DNA of 64,000 nucleotides from Agrostemma githago (Eukaryota > Streptophyta > Magnoliopsida > Caryophyllales > Caryophyllaceae), in NCBI GenBank assembly GCA_958450325.1, contig OY288246.1:40229619-40293618 (forward strand). The letters are read 5' to 3'. The notes beneath the pieces were generated by a model. That model saw only the letters and a program-made list of their open reading frames with translations. It did no database searches and was not told where the DNA came from. Made by a program: the position numbers and the translations under genes. Shown here in pieces: positions 1 to 9,132 of this stretch (the stretch's first letter is position 1; every line of letters starts with the position of its first letter).

Positions 1-1
1 T

Positions 2-2197
2 TCCAAGTGTGAGTTCTGGCTTTCCGAGGTAGCTTTTCTGGGTCATGTTATCACAAAGGAAGGTATTAAGGTTGACCCTGCTAAGATTTCAGCTATCGAG
101 AGCTGGGCAAGTCCCAAAGATGTTGGCGAGATCCGAAGTTTCCTAGGTCTTGCCGGCTATTATCGAAGATTTGTGCAGGACTTTTCTAAGTTAGCACGAC
201 CTATGACTCAATTACTCAAGAAAGAGAATAAGTTTTTGTGGAGTCAAGCTTGTGAAGATGTTTTTTCTGAGCTCAAGAGAAAGCTCACCTCTGCTCCTAT
301 CCTGACCCTACCTGAAGAAGGCGTTGGATTTGATGTGTACTGTGACGCTTCTAAGAATGGTTTGGGTTGTGTCCTTATGCAGAACGGTAAGGTGATCGCT
401 TATGCCTCTAGACAGTTGAAAATTCATGAGGTGAATTACCCTACCCACGACTTGGAGTTAGCAGCTGTGGTGCATGCCTTGAAGGTTTGGAGGCATTATT
501 TTTACGGAGTAAGATGCAAGGTTCACACTGACCATAAAAGTCTGCGATATCTCTTCACGCAGAAAGATCTGAATGCGAGACAGAGACGCTGGATCGAGTT
601 AGTGAATGACTATGACCTTGAATTGGTGTATTGTGAGGGAAAGGCTAACGTGGTTGCTGATGCCCTTAGCAGAAAGATCCTTCATTCCTTGTCTCCGTGT
701 TCTAGCTTGCCTGAGAAGTTGTCCCGAGATTTTGCCAAGATGTCTATTGATGTTGTGGATGAAGATTATGATGGTCGCCTGTATGCCCTTGTTGCTGAAC
801 CAACTCTTTTCCGTGAGATTCGTGAGAAGCAGTTGGATGATCCTTTTGTGGCTGGCATCCGAGAAAAGATGAATCTTGGTAAGGCTCTAGATTTTTCTGT
901 GGATTCCAGTGGAGCACTGAAATTTAAGAACCGCTGGGTTGTCCCTGGTGATGCTGAGGTGAGAAAGCAAGTTCTAACCGAAGCACATAAGACGAGGTAC
1001 TCTATTCATCCTGGTGGTGACAAGATGTATCGGGATTTGAAGCTCCATTTCTGGTGCCCTCATATGAGAGAGGACATTGCAGAGTTTGTAAGTAAGTGCT
1101 TGACTTGTCAGCAGGTGAAGTTCGAGCACAAGAAGCCTGGAGGTTTGCTACAACCACTCCCTGTTCCAGAGTGGAAATGGCAGTGCATATCGATGGATTT
1201 TGTGATGGCTTTACCTAGAACCGTGAATGGTAGAAACGGTATTTGGGTTATTGTGGACCGCTTGACCAAATGTGCACGATTCGTCCCAATTCGCGATACT
1301 TGGAGTTTGGAGAAGCTCGCAGAAGTGTATATTGCCGAGATCGTCCGTCATCACGGTGTACCGCTCGAGATTGTTTCGGATCGAGACCTGAGGTTCTGCT
1401 CTAAATTTTGGAAGGCTTTGCAAGATGCTTTGGGAAGCAAGTTATTGATGAGTACCGCTTTCCATGCTGCTACAGATGGACAGTCCGAGAGAACAATCCA
1501 AACTTTGGAGGATATGTTGCGGGCTTGTGCCTTGGATTTCCAAGAGAGTTGGATCCGACATCTTCCATTGGTAGAGTTTTCCTATAACAACAGCTACCAT
1601 GCTTCTATTAAGATGTCCCCGTTTGAAGCACTTTATGGTCGAAAGTGCCGTAGTCCCGTCTGTTGGGATGTTCCCGGTGAAGTAAAGATTTTGGGCCCGG
1701 ATTTGTTGGCTCAGACTATTGACGTTGTGAATGTGGTCCGATCTAGGATGAAGTCTGCCCAGGATCGACAGAAGTCGTATGCTGATGTTCGTCGCCGACC
1801 TTTGGAGTTTTCGGTTGGTGATCTGGTGTTCCTGAAGGTATCACCTATGAAAGGGGTGAAACGGTTTGGGATTAAGGGCAAGCTCAGCCCTAAGTTCGTT
1901 GGCCCATACCCTGTGATCGAGAGAGTGGGCGAAGTTGCTTATAAACTGGAATTGCCTGCATCCATGGGTAAGGTTCACGATGTATTTCATGTTTCTCAGT
2001 TAAGGAAATATGTTAGTGATCCCGAGCACGTGTTGGAGCCCGAGATTGTGGATCTCGAGCCGGATTTGACTTATGAAGAAAGGCCGGTGAAGATCATTAA
2101 TCGCCGCGAGAAGCGTTTAAGGAACAAAGTTGTACCTCTGGTGAAGGTTTTGTGGCGCTGTAATCGGTTTGAGGAAGAAACATGGGAAACCGAGTAA
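2..2197 (+). CDS. pol: Chromovirus pol: RT end, RNase H, integrase, chromodomain (5' partial)
   Basis: Open from base 2 to the TAA at 2195-2197, about 731 codons, with no internal stop. Residues 1-60 are the end of reverse transcriptase (FLGLAGYYRRFV). RNase H follows, with DASKNGLG, LELAA, TDHKSL and ADALSR supplying the acidic residues. Integrase has an HHCC zinc finger (CLTCQQV), a core with D (ISMDF), D (VSDRDL) and E (GQSERT), and then GRKCRSPVCW. The last 60 residues (LRKYVSDPEHVLEPE to EETWETE) are a chromodomain, which in this family is thought to guide integration to heterochromatin. The ATG at 173 is internal to the domain, so it is not taken as the start. This is the only pol in the window that looks undamaged. 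Confidence 0.93.
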   Translation, partial: SKCEFWLSEVAFLGHVITKEGIKVDPAKISAIESWASPKDVGEIRSFLGLAGYYRRFVQDFSKLARPMTQLLKKENKFLWSQACEDVFSELKRKLTSAPILTLPEEGVGFDVYCDASKNGLGCVLMQNGKVIAYASRQLKIHEVNYPTHDLELAAVVHALKVWRHYFYGVRCKVHTDHKSLRYLFTQKDLNARQRRWIELVNDYDLELVYCEGKANVVADALSRKILHSLSPCSSLPEKLSRDFAKMSIDVVDEDYDGRLYALVAEPTLFREIREKQLDDPFVAGIREKMNLGKALDFSVDSSGALKFKNRWVVPGDAEVRKQVLTEAHKTRYSIHPGGDKMYRDLKLHFWCPHMREDIAEFVSKCLTCQQVKFEHKKPGGLLQPLPVPEWKWQCISMDFVMALPRTVNGRNGIWVIVDRLTKCARFVPIRDTWSLEKLAEVYIAEIVRHHGVPLEIVSDRDLRFCSKFWKALQDALGSKLLMSTAFHAATDGQSERTIQTLEDMLRACALDFQESWIRHLPLVEFSYNNSYHASIKMSPFEALYGRKCRSPVCWDVPGEVKILGPDLLAQTIDVVNVVRSRMKSAQDRQKSYADVRRRPLEFSVGDLVFLKVSPMKGVKRFGIKGKLSPKFVGPYPVIERVGEVAYKLELPASMGKVHDVFHVSQLRKYVSDPEHVLEPEIVDLEPDLTYEERPVKIINRREKRLRNKVVPLVKVLWRCNRFEEETWETE

Positions 2198-2230
2198 GGT
2201 AAACCTCGATTTCCTATCTGCTTATTCTTA

Positions 2231-2266
2231 GTTTCGAGGACGAAACTTTCTTTTAGTGGGGAGGAT
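2231..2266 (+). promoter_or_regulatory. Hairpin plus polypurine tract (plus-strand primer) of the chromovirus
   Basis: AGTGGGGAGGAT at 2255-2266 sits directly against the LTR start and is the expected plus-strand priming site. Just upstream, GTTTCG (2231-2236) and CGAAAC (2241-2246) form a perfect 6-bp stem around AGGA. The same hairpin design precedes the PPT in the Athila-like elements of this window. Confidence 0.8.
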
Positions 2267-5200
2267 TGTAACACCCACTATTTTTCCTAAGCATTTTATT
2301 CTTTCTGTTAGGACTTCGTCTTAACTCTGTCACTTTTGGCCTCATATTTTATCATTTTACTAAGCTTTATTTTAATTTTTGAGTTTAATAATTTCTATTT
2401 TTAATTTTAAAGATTTAAAATTCTTTTAAATCCATTTATTTGGTTTCTTCGTAAACTAAGTAATTTTTCCGCGAGGAATTCTATTTCTCTCCGAATTGAC
2501 GTTTTTAAGCTTGGATTTAAGTTATTCCTTTTCCTAAAAATGTTTGAATACGTTTCTATAATATTTTCAACTAGTAAATATTTTATTTACGAAAAAAAAA
2601 TAGTTGTTAATGATTTTTATTACGAAGCTTCGCGAATAATTATTTTCTTACGCGAGGTTTACTCGAATTACTTCGAAATGCCTTTAACTATTTTACGATT
2701 ATACTTTTTATCAACTTATAAATTATTTGAGACTGTTTTCTCACATTTTGGACCGACTAAGCTCTTGGTCACAAGTTTTATTACATTTTATTTAAACGTT
2801 TCATTTTATCACATTAAAACGTAAACATAAGGTAAATCATTTTCATTCATGGTAGCATTTATGTCAAAACTTTTCTTACTCCCTCTCTTATCCTCTTGGC
2901 CGGCCAACTATAGGTCTAGATACATTTTGGATTCCTCATTTTGAAGCCTTAATTCATTCTTACTCCTTTAAGTGTAGTAACATCCATCTCCTCCTTTACT
3001 CTACATTCATTTTTGCATTAACAAAAATATTCATCACTTCTTTCTTCTCTCTTTTGGCCGGGTACTTCTTACCCTCCTTGGGCTGATTTTTGCTCCATTT
3101 CAAGTCCCTATCGCATCATTTTTATCGTCATAATAATCCTCTTTCCGATTCCTTCGTTAAGGTATTAATCGACGTCATTTTCGATCAATTTTTACCTTGT
3201 TTTTTATTAGTTTTCTCATGGTATTTTTCTGCCATGATTTACGTGTTTGGTAGGATTTTTGGACGATCCCGAAGCCGACGAATATATCGTTGATTCAGAC
3301 TTGGAGTAGAGGTAACGTCGATGTTACTCGGTATTTCAAGATTTTAATTGAGTATTTGCATGTATATATTTTTATATTTTATTTTGGCAATATATGTATG
3401 TCACGAATTCTGGAAAAAATTTTAAAGTTGAAATTTTGCATGTTTCGATATTTTTATCGCTTTTACGAGATTAACGATTAAATTGTTATATTAATTTGTA
3501 AAATCGTAATAATCGGCCTAAAAATGTAATATATGTTTATATTCTGGAAAAATGTTGTTTTTGATGATTTTTAGTAATTTAGTATTTTTCTGATATTTTT
3601 GATATCGATTATTGAATTATTATCGTTTTCGAACAAAAACGATTAAAAACCGATTTTTAGTTCTAGTACTTAAACATTTTATTTTAATCTGATTTTTGAC
3701 GTGGTGAAACTTTCTGGTGAAATAGAATTTTCTGATTTTTTCCATAATATTTCGGAATTGTTAAGTGGATGAATTAATTAATCACTTTAAATCATCGTTT
3801 ATCGTTAAAACCGTGTTTGTTGTTTAAATTCTCGATTTCTGGTCTTTGGTTTAAATCTGGAAAAAATTATGATTCTGATGATTTCATATTAAAATGTATT
3901 ATTATGATTTTTAGTGCCTTAATAAAATGTTAGGAACGATAGGTTTATTAATAAAATTGTTAATTGCGAAAACGGGTTTAAATGACGGTTTTGTTGAAAT
4001 TTGTTGATCTGGATTTTGGAAAAATCTGGAAAAAATTTATATTCTGTAAAATCAGGATTTTAAAGTGTAATAATAATTTTTGGATATTAATACCTAAATC
4101 GTTTTGTAATTACTATTTTTATTAATCGTTATTGTCGAGATTGGACGATTAACGAGAAAACGCTTTAAAAACCGAGTTTTTAGAATTCTGGAAATTTTCT
4201 TTTCTGGACAGAATGTCCATAAATATAATTTAACTATTTTACGTAATTTTTGTACTATTTATTATAGTCTTTAATTAATAAATATTGATTTCGGACAAGT
4301 TGTGATTTATCGCTAAATTGCTTCGTCTTACCTAAAAGAATTATTTTTCCAGCAATTTTGAAAGTATTTAAATCTGAAACTTTAAGATTTAAATCATCCC
4401 TTAACATATTCTAAATATATTCAATGGTTTAATTAAATAAAGACGTTCAAGTATTTAATTTAGTGTTTGCCGTAAAATCCTATTTATAATTTTATCGTCG
4501 AAACTAATAATAATTAGGGAATTTTAGCTTTATAACTTTATAAAACACCCTAATTAGTATTATTAAATATTTTTTTTTAGATGTCTCTAATCATTTTATA
4601 ACACTTGTACGATATTTTAGTAATTTCATAAAATCAAATGTTCTTACTTTAATAATTAATATTGTTAAGGCCGAAAGTATTAGTTTTATAAATCTATATC
4701 GTTTACTAAAATGTGGTATTAGTATGAACTAATATTTTCACTACTTTGATATGATGCTATTTTTAGTAAAGTTGCTAAAAATAGAAGTTTCCTAAAATAG
4801 AAGTTTCCTAAAATAGAAAGTTTCCTCTTTTAGAATATAAATGTTTACTTCTTTTATCCTCATATTGTTTATGATGAATACATCTTTTAAATATCGATAA
4901 TGGTTTGTTTTGGAGTTATGGAATAAGGACAAGTGTGGGTTTAGAGTAATATAGTCTGGGATGTACGTTTTGCCATCAACTGTAAGGCTGGTGTGTCTTT
5001 ATGGGGCGCATTGGTTGTTGAACTGAGCATGGTTTGTGTTCAGGAGAGTGTATATTTACCTTAAACTTAGATATCGCATCGTATAAGTCGCGTCGGGTTG
5101 AACTGGATATGGTTTGTATCCAGGAGGGGTGTGCACTACTTAAGCCAGGACCTCGCTGCACGCAGTCCTGTTATGGTTGAGTTGCCTAGTTAGAGACCAA

Positions 5201-5786
5201 AGTCTAATTTGTTTTGACTAAGTTCTCGAAACTAGTTTTTAGTATTATCCTAGTGAAAGTCTAGATTCTACATTAATCCTATCCATAACGCCATTTTGAT
5301 TATTTTATTTATTATCGATATAAATTGGCGCAGGTTGGCAAATATCTTTATGTTTCTTCGGAAACCCTTTTGAATAATTTGTTCGACACTAAATCTTATT
5401 TTAATATGATGTTTTACTGTTTTCCATTTTTACTATTTTTCCTATATTAGTAATTACTGTTTTAAAATCCTGTTATACGGTTGGGAGAACGTTGACGTTG
5501 CTCCCCACTGATTGTGGCTGTTATGTTTTAACATGGCAGGTATACGTGTTTATTTTCCGGTGGGTGTGGGCTAGCGAGCAGTCTTGGATCCTGCTGATCT
5601 TTTAATAATCATGTTTTAAGGATTGTTTAACCTCTTTATGGATTGTTTTAAATTTTAGCCATTTTTATGTATGGCGCATGTTTGACTTTACCAATTTAAT
5701 TTATTAAGACATAGTTCTGTGTGTTTTAATCCCGACTCTACAGTGTTTCCGCCACTGTATCGCGCTAGAATTTTTAGGGGATTACA
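2267..5786 (+). repeat. 3' LTR of the chromovirus (3520 bp)
   Basis: It starts TGTAACACCC after the PPT and ends GGGGATTACA. The interior is AT-rich and has no convincing coding frame; several short open frames are chance. Its last 70 bp, and a block around 5480-5600 (GGGAGAACGTTGACGTTGC, GTGGCTGTTATG), are clearly related to the inverted solo LTR at 36282-38262, which is about 1.5 kb shorter. The 3' boundary is supported by immediate resumption of Athila gag-protease sequence. Confidence 0.85.
5023..5123 (+). other. Two hairpins with the same 9-nt loop and different stems
   Basis: CTGAGC (5023-5028) pairs with GTTCAG (5038-5043, one G-T pair). CTGGAT (5103-5108) pairs with ATCCAG (5118-5123). 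Both enclose the loop ATGGTTTGT. The two lie in a partial direct repeat of about 80 bp inside the LTR. The stem bases differ but pairing is kept. Confidence 0.6.
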
Positions 5787-6179
5787 ATGAGTAAAAGCTT
5801 GAAGAACGATTTCTATGCGATTGAGGATGATGATTCCGAGATTGGGGCGGATGAGTGCCCATATCATGACTTTGGAGACAAGTGCAATGAAAAGAAGAAA
5901 GATGAGCCTCCCTTGAGGCCACATGAGGATAGATGGACGTTTGGGTATATACCGAAGGATCGAAAGTACAAGTTCAAGCCATTGAACTTAGTAGATCGGG
6001 ATGCCCCGGGAACGTCGAGACTAGGCCATGATGATCTTTGGAGTGGAGGTTGGTATTCCACTAGCTTGATTGAAGACTTTGCAAGAGCCTTCGATTTGTT
6101 TCTTCGTGCCCTTGATGGCGATGGAATTGGTTATAGTGTTGTTAAAAAAGAATTGAAGAGTGCACCATCCTTGGTTTGA
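5787..6179 (+). pseudogene. Tail of Athila-like gag-protease polyprotein (element 1)
   Basis: A 130-codon remnant that matches the segment just after the protease in the two other Athila-like copies of this window. The shared blocks are GADECP, the run around RWTFGYIPKDRKYKF, KPLNLVDRDAPGTSR and FARAFDLFLRALDGDG. The N-terminal gag and protease part was displaced to the left of the window by the chromovirus insertion, so the ATG at 5787 is not a true start. No function is known to me for this acidic tail. Its conservation in all three copies suggests it belonged to the translated polyprotein. Confidence 0.8.
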
Positions 6180-6436
6180 CGGAGTTCCAAAAGAACCATC
6201 TTATTGTATATATTTCTTTCTTAGTCTTTTAGATTTTGTGAAATTCTCGTGATTTGGTATTTTGTTGAGTGATGTGAGGGAGGGACTTTGATGATTGTGT
6301 TTGAGCTTATTTGGTAAGTGCAAAGTGAAGATGAATCCTAGAGAGGAGGGTCATTGTTAGAGCTTAGATCGTGCGAAGGGGAGTCGGTTTTTGAAGCTTG
6401 GAACGAGCTTTGGGAGTAATAGAGGGTTAGAGGACT

Positions 6437-6686
6437 CTTCCCGGCCGAGAAGAGTGCATCCCGACCGGGAAGGATGAGCCATCCCGACTGGGAAGGATGT
6501 CATCCCGTTCGGGATGGGTGTGCAAAAAATCGGGTCTACTGGAGTGCCATCCCGACCGGGACGAGGTCTTCCCGACCGGGACGGGCAGGTCATCCCGACC
6601 GGGACCATCTATCCCGACCGGGATGGACCCCTGTTCTTCCTTTGGCCTTTTCTTCGTCGTTTGAGCCCACCCTACCACTTTATACC
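6437..6686 (+). promoter_or_regulatory. Array of TCCCGNNCGGGA palindromes followed by a TATA-like site (internal copy)
   Basis: Eight units related to TCCCGACCGGGA lie between 6437 and 6627, flanked by variable A/T or G/C bases and interrupted by a TGTGCA-containing spacer. TTTATACC follows at 6679-6686. The arrangement parallels that in the LTR promoters of the same family. The role is inferred from position; no factor is known to me. Confidence 0.6.
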
Positions 6687-7046
6687 CCCTCCCAACCTCC
6701 CTACCTATCCTTGCTCTCATCATATGACCCCTACACCTCATATACACATTTTTACCTCATTTTTCTCTTCCCTTTACACCGACTTTCACATCAAAACCCA
6801 CCTCCTTATACCTTTGTGCTCCAACCATGGAACCGTATCTTGATTGGAGGGGAATAGCAACGACGACGACTAGCTACGTGCCGATATTGACTTATGAGAC
6901 GATGGAGCGAGTGAGTTGCTAACCGCATGGTACGACAACTATCCTTTCTTTTCCGTCTTTTATAGCTTGTCTTCATTTGTTTATTCCCTCCCCTTATACA
7001 CTTTTGCGTCATGGTGGCCCTCGGGGCCTTGGTATTTGTTGCTCCC

Positions 7047-7272
7047 GACTCTCGATGACGTGACTACATCGAGAGTCATTTCAAAATCCAAATTTACAAG
7101 ATTTTCACCCTTTTTGTAGGATTTAGTCGGATTTGGGCGGAATCCGGGCTAGGTGACTTGATTACACCTAGTCCTCCCCTCCTATTTCCTTTTTCTTTCT
7201 TTCTTTTTATTTCTTTCCCCATCCATATCTTTTCTTGTCTCGGCCCATGGTGACTTGACTACACCCCGGCCG
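7047..7272 (+). other. Three successive hairpins with a common ACKTGAYTA loop
   Basis: Hairpin 1: GACTCTCGATG (7047-7057) with CATCGAGAGTC (7067-7077), perfect 11 bp, loop ACGTGACTA. Hairpin 2: CTAGGTG (7149-7155) with CACCTAG (7165-7171), extendable outward, loop ACTTGATTA. Hairpin 3: GGTG (7249-7252) with CACC (7262-7265), plus an outer GGCC pair, loop ACTTGACTA. They are about 100 bp apart. The same trio is found at 14487-14730 and 49546-49771. Confidence 0.7.
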
Positions 7273-7369
7273 GACACTTTCTACCCTTTTCTCCATTTTT
7301 CTTTTTGATTTTTAGCTTTATTTTCATAGTTTATTTTCTTTTCTTTTCTTCGACTCCATACACTACGGT

Positions 7370-7407
7370 CGAGCATGAGGACATTGCTCGGCTTAAGTGT
7401 GGGGGAG
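7370..7407 (+). promoter_or_regulatory. Internal second polypurine tract with upstream hairpin
   Basis: TTAAGTGTGGGGGAG at 7393-7407 is identical to the terminal PPT at 9117-9131, but CGATATTC follows it instead of an LTR. It is preceded by CGAGC (7370-7374) pairing with GCTCG (7386-7390), with GAGGAC inside the loop. It could prime a second plus strand or be the relic of an older element end. Confidence 0.65.
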
Positions 7408-8283
7408 CGATATTCTATCATAGTTAGTTTTATTTTAGTAGTTTTCTCGAAAAATCCTTTAAAACCCTAAAAATTTGAAATTTTTTCACAAAAATCAAAA
7501 AGATTTTCTTTTGTGTGTTTTTCTTTTGTGTCGTATATTTGTTGTGTTGTGCGTGTTTTGCCTCCCTTTTTCCTTATAGGTTGCTTGAATCACCGATAGC
7601 TTTGGAGAGCTTTCAAGACATCCGGTAACATCTTTTATCCCTTTTTCCCCTTTGTCTCTTGAGGAGTTTGGAGGAGATTATGATGTGGTGTGCTCGGGTG
7701 GAGCTTTGTGCATACTTGTGATTGATTTGGTGACTTGTTTGGAAGCTCGGGGTGGTGTTTGTGTTGTTTTTGTGTTCGTTTTGTTTCGTTTTTGTTTTGT
7801 TGCTTTTGCTTTTTTTTTCTTTCGTTCTTTGTTGAGTCTTTGTTTTGTGGTGTGTACTTGTGTCTAGTGTGTAAACGATTTTCGAAAACCCGGTTTAGAG
7901 GCTAGTGTGCAAGTGTCTACTTTCCCTCTCTAGTAGCTTGAATCGAGTCTTGGGCTTTAGTCTAGTAGAATGACCCTAAATAAATGATTTCGTTGGTTTC
8001 TTACCTTGAGTCCACCTAGCTTACTAGGGATTTACTACGAGATTTGCATTTGACCATTATGACCACCCACGGTGTGAAAAGGCCTTGGTTGCCGAGTCCC
8101 GTCCCCTAGGTGACCGTGTTTGGAATTGTTTGATTAGTCCAAGTTTCTCCCCTTTTTGTGGGTTTGAAGGGAGATCGCGACTCACGACTCACCCATTCCC
8201 CTACCTCCTACACATATCCACAAAATAAGATGCAAATTGTTGAAAACTCTTTCTTAGTTGCAAAAAGAAATGCCTACAACAAA

Positions 8284-8425
8284 AAGGGCAAAGAAAAGAA
8301 AAAGAAAGAAAATGAAAGAAAGAAAAAGAAAAGGCACAAAAAGCCAAAAAGAAAATAGAAAAGTTGAAAAAGAAATGACATAGCAACACAAGAAGCAAAA
8401 ATGCAAAAGAAAGAAAAATGCCAAA
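8284..8425 (+). other. Purine-rich tract conserved in the 3' region
   Basis: Nearly all A and G on the plus strand, dominated by GAAAAAG-type runs, with related tracts at 15776-15950 and 50786-50945. Reading frames through it are lysine/glutamate-rich and differ between copies, so I do not treat it as coding. Confidence 0.6.
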
Positions 8426-9094
8426 AGAAAACCGTCTCACAAAAATAATCCCCACATCTAAAAAATAAGCCTTTTTCCGATCATTACCGTGAAGAGCCTA
8501 CCAAAGGACCGAGTCCCTAGGAAGGATGATAGCGGTAGTGGTCGGTCTTCCCTCATTTTGCAATCATATCCACCTTTTTACTTGGACTAGTTGGGCGGTT
8601 TTGGGCATGGGACGACCCTCTTGGCTCATTGCTAAAGGGGGCGGGGTCTCACTTACCCACAATGTCGACTAACACCGTGGTTCATCCTTTTTCCATCCCG
8701 CCGAACGTCCCGTAGTACGTTCTTAGAAGGTTAGGAGGAACCTAGGTAAGTTACCAACGTTTTTGTTGCTTTGTTGTCATACTATTAGGGTTTTGTCCAT
8801 TTTGGTTTGTATTGCTAGCTTGGGAACGTTGTCACTTGCCTTGAGTCCTAAACCGGTGCTTCTGTCACCGCTTTTTAGAGGGAAGCGGTATTTGTTTCTT
8901 TTTGGGTGCAACCTTTTGTGTGTTTGTTTGTATGTTTGTTTGTTTATGTGTTTTTGTGTCCGGTTGCATCCACGGTTTGTCGCAAGACCTCACTTGCCTT
9001 GCGGAGAGCACTTATCCTCTAGGTGTTCTCGCGTAAGTTGAAAGGGCGTAGGGTGCGCTAATACCCGCTCGGCTAGTTTAGTAGTTAGTTTGTG

Positions 9095-9131
9095 CTTACT
9101 CGAGGACGAGTAAGGGTTAAGTGTGGGGGAG
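9095..9131 (+). promoter_or_regulatory. Hairpin and terminal polypurine tract of Athila-like element 1
   Basis: CTTACTCG (9095-9102) and CGAGTAAG (9107-9114) form a perfect 8-bp stem with an AGGA tetraloop. TTAAGTGTGGGGGAG (9117-9131) follows and abuts the LTR. It is the expected plus-strand primer. Confidence 0.8.
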
Positions 9132-9132
9132 T

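Larger units (their letters stand above)
1..5786 (+). mobile_element. Tekay-like chromovirus (Ty3/gypsy), 3' part, cut by the window edge
   Basis: An LTR retrotransposon in plus orientation, of which the end of pol, the polypurine tract and the 3' LTR are inside the window. The chromodomain at the end of pol and the LTR termini (TGTAACACCC at the start, GGGGATTACA at the end) fit the Tekay/Del branch of chromoviruses. The sequence right after the LTR resumes an Athila-like gag-protease reading frame, so this element was inserted into that one. The expected 5-bp target duplication on the right is ATGAG (5787-5791); its left copy lies outside the window. Confidence 0.9.
6180..9132 (+). other. 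Long non-coding 3' region of Athila-like element 1
   Basis: About 2.95 kb between the gag-protease tail and the 3' LTR, where an autonomous Athila element would carry RT, RNase H and integrase. I find no such motif in any frame. In order it holds a palindrome array with a TATA-like site, three same-loop hairpins, an internal polypurine tract, a block alignable in all three copies (about 7980-8140), a purine-rich tract (8284-8425) and the terminal polypurine tract. The same order recurs at 13569-16615 and 48727-51650. Confidence 0.8.

Noticed and set aside
3090..3481. Short aromatic-rich frames in the chromovirus LTR
   Set aside because: AT-rich chance frames with no conserved counterpart in the related solo LTR.
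6474..6857. Arg/Pro/Asp-rich open frames over the palindrome arrays (also 43995-44243, 51973-52263)
   Set aside because: They arise from repeats of the TCCCGACCGGGA type read in different frames and lie in LTR or 3' non-coding DNA.
8158..8358. Lysine/glutamate-rich open frames through the purine tract (also 15731-16036 and 50622-50915)
   Set aside because: They differ in frame and ends between the three copies; only the purine bias is conserved.
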